From: Macrocystis pyrifera
Taxonomy: Eukaryota; Sar; Phaeophyceae; Laminariales; Laminariaceae
Length of the DNA stretch: 64,000 nucleotides
Assembly: GCA_031763025.1 (NCBI GenBank)
Contig: JASSKH010000044.1
Span: 124,001-188,000 of the forward strand
Direction: 5' to 3'
Shown here: one piece after another, positions 57,191 through 64,000 of the stretch
How positions within the stretch are numbered: position 1 is the first letter of the stretch
Layout: each line of letters opens with the position of its first letter
Program-made: the position numbers and the translations under genes
The notes under the pieces: generated by a model
Told to the model about the DNA's origin: nothing
The model's input: only the letters and a program-made list of their open reading frames with translations
Databases searched by the model: none

Positions 57191-58272
57191 CTTAGTATCT
57201 GTATGTGATACGTGGGTGATGAAAACACTAGGCTTGAACACACATTGAATCTCGTAGTAGTTTGTATGAGAACATAGAACCCATCACCGTGTACGCCACG
57301 AAGCGGCAGGACCTATTTGGATGCAACCCAAGATCGAGACGTTCAGGCGAGGCGTTTGACGGTAGGGTTTCACCCTACTTGTTCTACGATTTCTCAATTG
57401 AGGAGCTCCATACCTCACCTTAAAACTGACTTCAGATAAAAATCCATTTGTATCCAGATGAAAATCCCTTTGCCGAAGAATACAAGTTACGTCATGTTTC
57501 GAAACAAGAACGATATTCCGACAATTTTGGGTGATGGCACCCCGTCATTCCGAAAATATTCTAGCGGATATGTTCTGCCTCTATCGTATAATGCGTCGGG
57601 CTTGGAACCCGAATCATCCGGGATATTCTGTGGAACACGCGACAAAAAAAAAAGAAATGAGCGGGTGGGCTTTGCAAGCCTTCGTCCATCGGTTTTGGTC
57701 TGTTCTATCATTGCCGTTATGGTTCTCGACTTTATGAATTATTCCGTCCTGTGACAACAACTAATATTTTCGCTATCCTTCTCGAAGGTATTTAGGCTTT
57801 ATCGTACGAAAATATTTTTAGCTTCGATGTCCAACACTAGGTACGTACCATTTTCACTCCGCAGTCCGCAGCTAGCTGACAAGCCTCTCCCTGACAAGCT
57901 TCAGAGTCTACCTCCATTGAAACGCCCGACAAACTTCTATTCCCATATATAAACTTCATAACACGTATTAGCATGATGAAGCCCGTATTGGTGTACACAG
58001 AAAAAGTAGAGGGTTATTGGGGAACCTGGTGTTTGGAACGTAGCGGATACAAACACCCAGCGAAACAGTATACTATCGGACCATGGGTTTCACACAGACC
58101 CGATGAGATGTGCTCTACGGGGTAGTAATAGAAAGAAAAATAATCTACTCGTACCAATGCCATGTGCGTTGCGGGGTGGTTACAGAAAGAATAATAGGAT
58201 TCGTACTCGTACGAAGATAGATTGCCCCCGTTTTAGGTAATGTAGCGAGTAAGGCAGCGGGGACAGCGGGGC
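57191..58272. other. no gene recognised
   Basis: Short open frames on both strands (for example 57458-57754) have no motif. No repeats of note. Confidence 0.4.
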
Positions 58273-59042
58273 ATGCTGAGCCGACAGCTAGCAGGCAAGA
58301 AGCTCGGAAAGAGGGCGAGAGAGAGTCAGGTTCCGAGCAGGAAGCGACGTATATCACCCAGATATCGTTTCGTTCTCAAGTTTTGTGTTTTATTTTCGAG
58401 GAGTCATCAGATCGCTAGCAGGCTAGGAAGGTCAGTACGTCTTGCGATTATTCCCGGTATCAACCCAAACCGAGACGAGGAAGAAAATGAGGGTGGCATC
58501 GAGACAGTGGGCCAAACGCAGTAGGTCATGGACAAGAAGCGGCCGGCATAGCAGAGGACAACGAACGGCCAAGAAATGGATTGGGAGTTGGTAATGTGCT
58601 CGGAAATATGTTGCGGTGGTTTGACATTCCTGACCACAACGAGAGAGCGTGGGCACGACAAGTTACATGTTGCCACCCAGCCGAGGAGCTCGTACACAGC
58701 AAGGTCGCGGGCTACGGGTTCGGCCGCGATAGGGGTATGGCGCAGGATTCCACACCCCGGGTCCCCTCAATCGATCAACCGCAAAAAACAATTCGCCCCA
58801 GGCAGCGGTTTGAATTCTCCCTGGGCGGAGCAAGAGTTTGCGCGGACATTTGGTGGATCGATCGTGGAGACATACCAAGTACACGGAGGAGGACACGCGC
58901 CTTCGGTCTCCTAGTAACCCGTCAGTCCCGCTTCGTCGGCAGCAGCGGCAGCAGAAGCAGCAGAAGCAGCAGCCTGGTTCACCGCAACAGAAGCACGAGT
59001 GGACGCACGAAGGCCGGCGGGGGATCGGTTTGCCTATTTTAG
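58273..59042 (+). other. weak open frames, unrecognised
   Basis: Overlapping plus-strand frames at 58273-58524 (SVRLAIIPGINPNRDEEENE) and 58581-59042 (GNVLGNMLRWFDIPDHNERA) show some protein character, followed by an AGCAGCAGAAGCAG run near 58940-58975. I cannot assign a family or decide whether this is a gene, an exon or chance. Confidence 0.25.
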
Positions 59043-59280
59043 TGGCACACCGCGGTATGTGCCATGGTTGTGTCAATGGCCATCCACGGCGGTGCCCGGG
59101 GTACAGCACCCGCTTATTTTGGGCAGCCATGGCTCCCCATGGCGCGCCACGGCCTAACCATGGCATACCGCTCGACACCTTGGTTCCCCCTGAAGTGTGC
59201 CACAGCAAACCAGGGCACGGCCGCCATGGGGAGGCCCATGGCACACCGCGGCAACCCTCATGGCAATCCTTATGGTATAA
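59040..59280. repeat. CCATGG-rich degenerate repeat
   Basis: Frequent CCATGG or CCACGG words spaced 15-30 bases apart. It grades into the cleaner palindromic minisatellite that follows. Confidence 0.5.
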
Positions 59281-59365
59281 CTCGGCATGTCTCTACCTAC
59301 CACGTCAAACCATAGCGATACCCCCGTGGTATAGCACGGCGACCTGAATAGTATAACCACACATC

Positions 59366-59625
59366 CCCCCCCGGTGATCCCCACGGAGACCCCCACGGTG
59401 ATCACCGTGGGGACAACCGTGGAGACCCCCATGGTGACTCACCGTGGGGGTCTCCGTGGGGATCACTGTGGGGACAACCGTGGTGACTCTCCACGGTGTG
59501 TCAGGAGAGGCCTCACGGCGAGTCACCATGGGGGTCTCCACGGTTGTCCCCACGGTGATCACCGTGGTGATGACCATGGGAGTCTCTGTGGGGATCACCG
59601 AGGGGGTCTCCGTGGCGATCTCCAT
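59366..59625. repeat. palindromic minisatellite (GTGATCACCGTGGGG type)
   Basis: Alternating short units such as GTGATCACCGTGGGGACAAC, CGTGGAGACCCCCA and CGTGGGGGTCTCCGTGGGGA, many of them self-complementary (ATCACCGTGGGG against CCCCACGGTGAT). Both strands look alike and give Thr/Val/Gly/Glu-rich open frames that are not genes. Confidence 0.85.
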
Positions 59626-59640
59626 AAGACGGGAACTCCC

Positions 59641-60735
59641 ACGGAGAACGGCATCATTGGCATACTTTCCACGGACGACGCTGGCATCATTTCGCGGAGA
59701 TACGATAAGTGTACTACCCCTGCGGGCTCATCATTATTCTTTCGCGAATAAACTTGCACAACACACGCTGGACGAAAGGTTTACATGGTAGGATAAGCCA
59801 TGTCAAGGAATCACTTCGTCTGCACGGTCACATGTTGCCACGGCTATTCACACTTATCCCTCGATCAAACGCATCCCAGCAATGAAACGGTGTCCTATAT
59901 ACGCGAAACCCAGACGCCACTCCGAGTTGTTTTCTGAACGGCACAGGTGCTCCCCCCCAACATTTCACGTAGAGGGTGTCTACCTAATGCCCCAAGGATG
60001 GTATGGTGGCCGGATACACATCCCACGAGCAGTAGTGCTCACGGTCTGCGCGGAGAGACCGAACCCCTTCCAGTGCAAAAGTATTGTTGCGCCAAGGTCA
60101 GTGATGTTGGAGCACGGCTGGAAATTATCGTGATTGAGACAATAAAACTCCTTATTCGAGCATTGAAGATTGTACAGGGTAATCCAGGGAAAGCCCGGGG
60201 GGCGTAGGAGGCTTATCCCCGCTAGGATCACAAGTTGACATACATGAACGCGAAGTTGGTTGTACTTTATGCTTTTGAGCGATCAGCAAATCTGATCCTA
60301 ATTATAGGTTTGTATGTTTACCTTCAATACAACATATCCTTAGATTTAACGAGAGAGTGACATGTTGTTGTTGTGTTTGTTTTTACGCACTACACACCAG
60401 TTTCATCCAAGTTCGTGAACGGGTGTAAGTAGCGCGTAGAACTTCTCGCTCACACCAGCGTCGTCGACCATGTTCTCTACCCTACATGCCTTCGCCATGG
60501 TCGCAGCAGGTCGCACGGACACTGCACGAGTTCGAGAGTGGAAACTAGTTAGGAAGGAGCTGCGCAAGTGAGATAAAAAACAGGGGTTCGAAATTTTGAT
60601 GTGGGAGTTGGGGGGCAGCGGGCCCACATGAATTCCCTCTAACCACCCTTCTTCCATAACACCGAATCAGCCTCGCCGCAAGAACGTAATGCGGTTATCC
60701 GACATCACTGCCTAAGAGCGTTAACGACGCCCACC
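59641..60735. other. no gene recognised
   Basis: Minus-strand frames at 59980-60231 and 60403-60657 and plus-strand frames at 59882-60207 lack motifs. No repeats of note. Confidence 0.4.
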
Positions 60736-61098
60736 ATGCACGTGCTTGGTGCGATGCCCTCAGGACCGTGGCTATGGTTTGCGCCACCCAACGCGGAGAT
60801 TCTGGCGCACGCACCCCAGGAAGAGGCCATATTGTCCATGTATGGAGACGAGGCTGGAGCGAACGATTGGGAGGGTCTAGGAGAGCCGATGACAGAAGTG
60901 CTGCAAACTGTGTGGGAAACTTCAGCTTCGGCAGGGCATGCGTGCGACTTGTGCAGGACGGACATCGTCATCGACGGTGAATCTTACTCCGTGAAGGCTG
61001 CGGCGGTGGACGGCATTACGGTTACACGACCTGCCAAAGTTGGGCGGACGAAGGTATCAAGAACGAATAGGAATCCCACCTTTGTGCAGGACTACTAG
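60736..61098 (+). CDS. hypothetical protein or exon with CDLC motif
   Basis: A 120-codon frame whose ATG follows CCCACC, a reasonable start context. It encodes an acidic N-terminal part (EEAILSMYGDEAGANDWEGL) and then GHACDLCRTDIVIDGESYSV. The stretch 60935-61005 follows a TTCGGCAG acceptor-like site, and its start (GGCATGCG..TGCGACTT) closely matches the start of the 77-nt CxxC exons of the tandem duplication. A shared ancestry of this motif is therefore likely. In another frame just downstream HYGYTTCQSWADEGIKNE could supply a missing His and Cys of a zinc finger, which would imply a frame change. Function unknown. Confidence 0.35.
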   Translation: MHVLGAMPSGPWLWFAPPNAEILAHAPQEEAILSMYGDEAGANDWEGLGEPMTEVLQTVWETSASAGHACDLCRTDIVIDGESYSVKAAAVDGITVTRPAKVGRTKVSRTNRNPTFVQDY

Positions 61099-64000
61099 AA
61101 TACCAAAAGGATGTCGGCAACATAGACGTTGCGCGCGGGACACACGTGCTGCTCGAACGTTCACTATCTTGGATCGGCTCAACGTTTTCGTACACTTGGC
61201 GAAACGCGCAGCCTGGAGGCGGTACGGACACACCCCCAGTAGCGCATACATGTGCGACCCCGAAAATGTCACCACGGTCGAATGTTAAAAAACTTGACAC
61301 ACAGGTCGCCCGTGGACGAGACTTCCTCGACTAGTCGGAGGGTAGGGGGCGTGTGTTGAACGATGCAAGTGGTTCAGGCGTTATGCTACAAAGTCCCACA
61401 CAACAATATACCTCGTGGCATATGTGGTGCCGATGTAGAGGCATTGGAACTATAAATATAACCCGCGGCGTGCTATTGTACGACTTCATCGATTGTACTG
61501 CATTGGCAGATGCACGCTATTAACAATATGTCCCAAATGGCGTAAGTAGGCATCGACGTCACATCGCTGAGTTGACACCCTGACTGCTTGACAACATCCG
61601 AGGGAATCAGGTTTTGTGCAGCGCATGAAGAGGAAGTCGGCCACCTGTGCGCTGTGACAACGCCACAGCAGTGCACAAACCACCACCAACCCAACACACT
61701 GACGTGCGAGGGACGTTCCCACATGGAGGATACATGGACAAGCCACAACGAGAAGACGGGGTGGAGGAGGCGACTAAGCGCGCAGGGTGCAGACGACACA
61801 CCCGGGGTAAAGCATGATCGCCAATGGAAAATGCTACAAATAACCCGTCCTGTAGTGCACAACGCAGGTGGGTTCCTAACGAAAATAACGCCGCACAAAC
61901 CTACGTTTGTCCCGCAACGACGTCGACACGGAACTACATTCGACAACTTTGGGCCTCAATGTCCTCCGGGCTAGTGTGTTCTTGTGCTGCTACGTAAGGA
62001 CTTACACAATAGATCGACATGGACATTGGATCAATGTCGTCGATGCGCAAAAGTAAGACAAATCAGACCTGGACTATAGTGCGGGCTCGTGGATCAGCGT
62101 AACCACGACAGAAATGTTTGTTGACCACAGACAAACGCGACAAAATGTTTACGACACGGCTAATTTTATGCGACAGACCCGAAGGCCTTCGAGCAAAAGC
62201 CATTTTGCTGGGCTACACAGGAATCAGGCGTTCGTCAAACAAGCGCCACCGTGGCATTGGCGTTCTACATAAGGCGTAGGCCATAGAGACGTTAATGGAC
62301 AATTTCAGTAGTGGCATGGGCACGATCCGGATAGACGAATGGCGACATGCTCGAATGCTCACGGTTTAACGCCTACTTCCAGCGTGAACGGAGGTGGCAC
62401 CCCAACAATACCGGACGTACAAGAAGACGACCCAAAATAAACAGCGTTCGGGGATCACGACATGGAAAGGACTTGCAACATCATACACATAATCATTAGA
62501 CGAATCAACACGACTAGTCAACAAGCATTTGTCCGCGACGAGGCATATCGCTCACGTAATCGGCGAAAACAGCAAATGGATGGCCAGGTCAAAGACAAGC
62601 CTTTCGATTGTTCAGCCTGCAAGGCACACGACGCTTACGCCATCGCTAGCTAGAGCGTGCGGAAAACATTTAGAAACTTCAGTGTGTGGTCGATGATTAA
62701 TACATTGCCATCCAGAACAGTACCGTATAAGACGTTCTAAAATCGTGACTAGTTCGTCCGACACAACATTCGTTACATGACTATTATGGGGTGGTGCCTG
62801 CATCGAGCTCCAGTAGGTACACAAAGTTTGGTTTAATCCAATCATAGCTGAACATGCGCGGCTAGCGGTAATGCCAGTTTCGCCGATATTCGTGCGACTA
62901 AGAATAGTTGCCTTCGTATGTTTAGACACACGAATTACACCTAACAGGGGAATTGAAACTCCTCGCGGCACCCACAGTACGCATTCGTTCCCCGTGCTGG
63001 CGAACAAACAAATAGAGGCGAAAACTTGCGCAAGTCCGCCTCCTCTCCAACAATGGGCTTACCCACACCGCGGCGCACCGGCCACAAAATGTATCCCTTC
63101 ACCGCGCCGAAGGAGGAACACATTCGACTCCTCAAGTTCATGTTCACACCCCCAGGACAAGCTTCGGACACTTTGTCGTGAGCTACACTTGCGGCATCAT
63201 TGCAGGGATAGCTCCTTTGTGGGAATCAGAGGGGATGGAGGAGGTCCAACAGGCGCTAACACTTATATAGAAAGAGGAAGCAGAGCGACCACAGCTGCTT
63301 TTCTACGACTTGGCGTGCCGACGCCGCCGGTACTTGCTGAACCACCCTGACCCTTCGTGGGGGGGCACCATCAACATCGTCGACCGGTAAGGACAGTTGG
63401 AGAATAACGTTCCTAAGGCAGTTAACGACTACGTGGTTGGTACCGCAGGGAATGACACGTCAAGTATACCAATAAAAGAGGCGTGACGGTACGTGCCAAG
63501 AAAGGCTACTATGACATCGGCCTTTGGGATATTTAATGGCGACAAAACTATGAAGTTACTTTTCGGTTGGTGACAGGTTTCCATTCACCGTTCCACAGTG
63601 AGCCTCTATGCGAGCGCGGTCCACATTTTCGTGCAGTGCCGAACCGACACAACCCACCCATAGATAAACGGGCGCAGCGAGGATGGCAGGGAGACTAGGA
63701 GTAGGTGATCCAAACAGGCAGAACGCTCCCATCGGGTATTGTTGCGTGGGTCGGGGAGTGCGCATCATTAATTATAGAAGGTGAGCGAGGTACAAGTGTA
63801 CACACGGAAAAATTAGCGATCATAAAGAGAAAAAGTGACTCGTCACGGGGGCAACTGAACGGTCAACTAATTCTAAAATCGCGCCCACGTGCACGGCAGG
63901 TTCCACTTCAGAAGCCATAAGGAACCAGACTGCCAAGACTATTCTGCAATCCAGAGCAGCAGGACGATCCATTTATATGGCACCGGGACGAACAAAACAG
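61099..64000. other. no gene recognised
   Basis: The frames at 61588-61974 (plus), 61473-61946 (minus) and 62871-63350 (plus) are the longest and overlap on opposite strands. None shows a domain, splice context or conserved motif, so none is called. Confidence 0.4.

Noticed and set aside
59366-59625. A CRISPR-like or other regular array
   Set aside because: Units are irregular and self-complementary without unique spacers; it is a minisatellite.

Overview
The window looks like nuclear DNA of an intron-rich eukaryote, most likely a stramenopile and plausibly a brown alga. The main reason is a plus-strand gene built from single leucine-rich-repeat (LRR) exons of exactly 72 nt with the same phase at each end, an organisation known from brown-algal LRR receptor families. 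The long repeat-filled introns and many CAG-type repeats agree. The taxonomic call is inference. No bacterial-type operons, rRNA genes or intact tRNA genes were seen.

Region 1 (about 3.2-36.3 kb, plus strand) is one large split gene. Six clear 72-nt LRR exons, one 81-nt LRR exon, an LRR-cap exon, a short linker, two cysteine-containing exons and one long exon encoding a GDPH-type (von Willebrand factor D / root-cap-like) domain follow each other. From the 81-nt exon onward every phase matches by hand. At least four further LRR exons are decayed. The long last exon has one frame discontinuity. The product would be an LRR plus Cys-rich plus GDPH-domain protein, probably extracellular.

Region 2 is the transposon load in and around that gene. 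A chromodomain Ty3/gypsy-type LTR element (12.75-18.30 kb, minus strand, identical LTRs) sits inside an older short inverted-repeat element. Two related 0.9-kb TIR elements lie at 22.2 and 38.2 kb.

Region 3 (39.5-47.6 kb) holds small tandem duplications, then a 3.2-3.6 kb segment duplicated head to tail. Each copy carries, on the minus strand, an exon with a CxxC motif and an exon resembling the C-terminal half of an OTU cysteine protease, separated by CAG-rich minisatellites. A relative of the CxxC exon lies on the plus strand at 60.9 kb.

Region 4 (47.6-51.1 kb) is repeat DNA: a 2.3-kb array based on a GATCTGTATGATCTGCAG-like unit with a SINE-like insertion, then CAG/AGT-rich tandem repeats.

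Region 5 (51.4-56.5 kb) has a 1.36-kb near-identical direct duplication, a third diverged fragment of it, a miniature LTR (TRIM-like) element and another short inverted-repeat element. Region 6 (56.5-64 kb) is mostly unrecognised, with decayed coding-like sequence, a palindromic minisatellite at 59.4 kb and one plausible small coding region at 60.7 kb.
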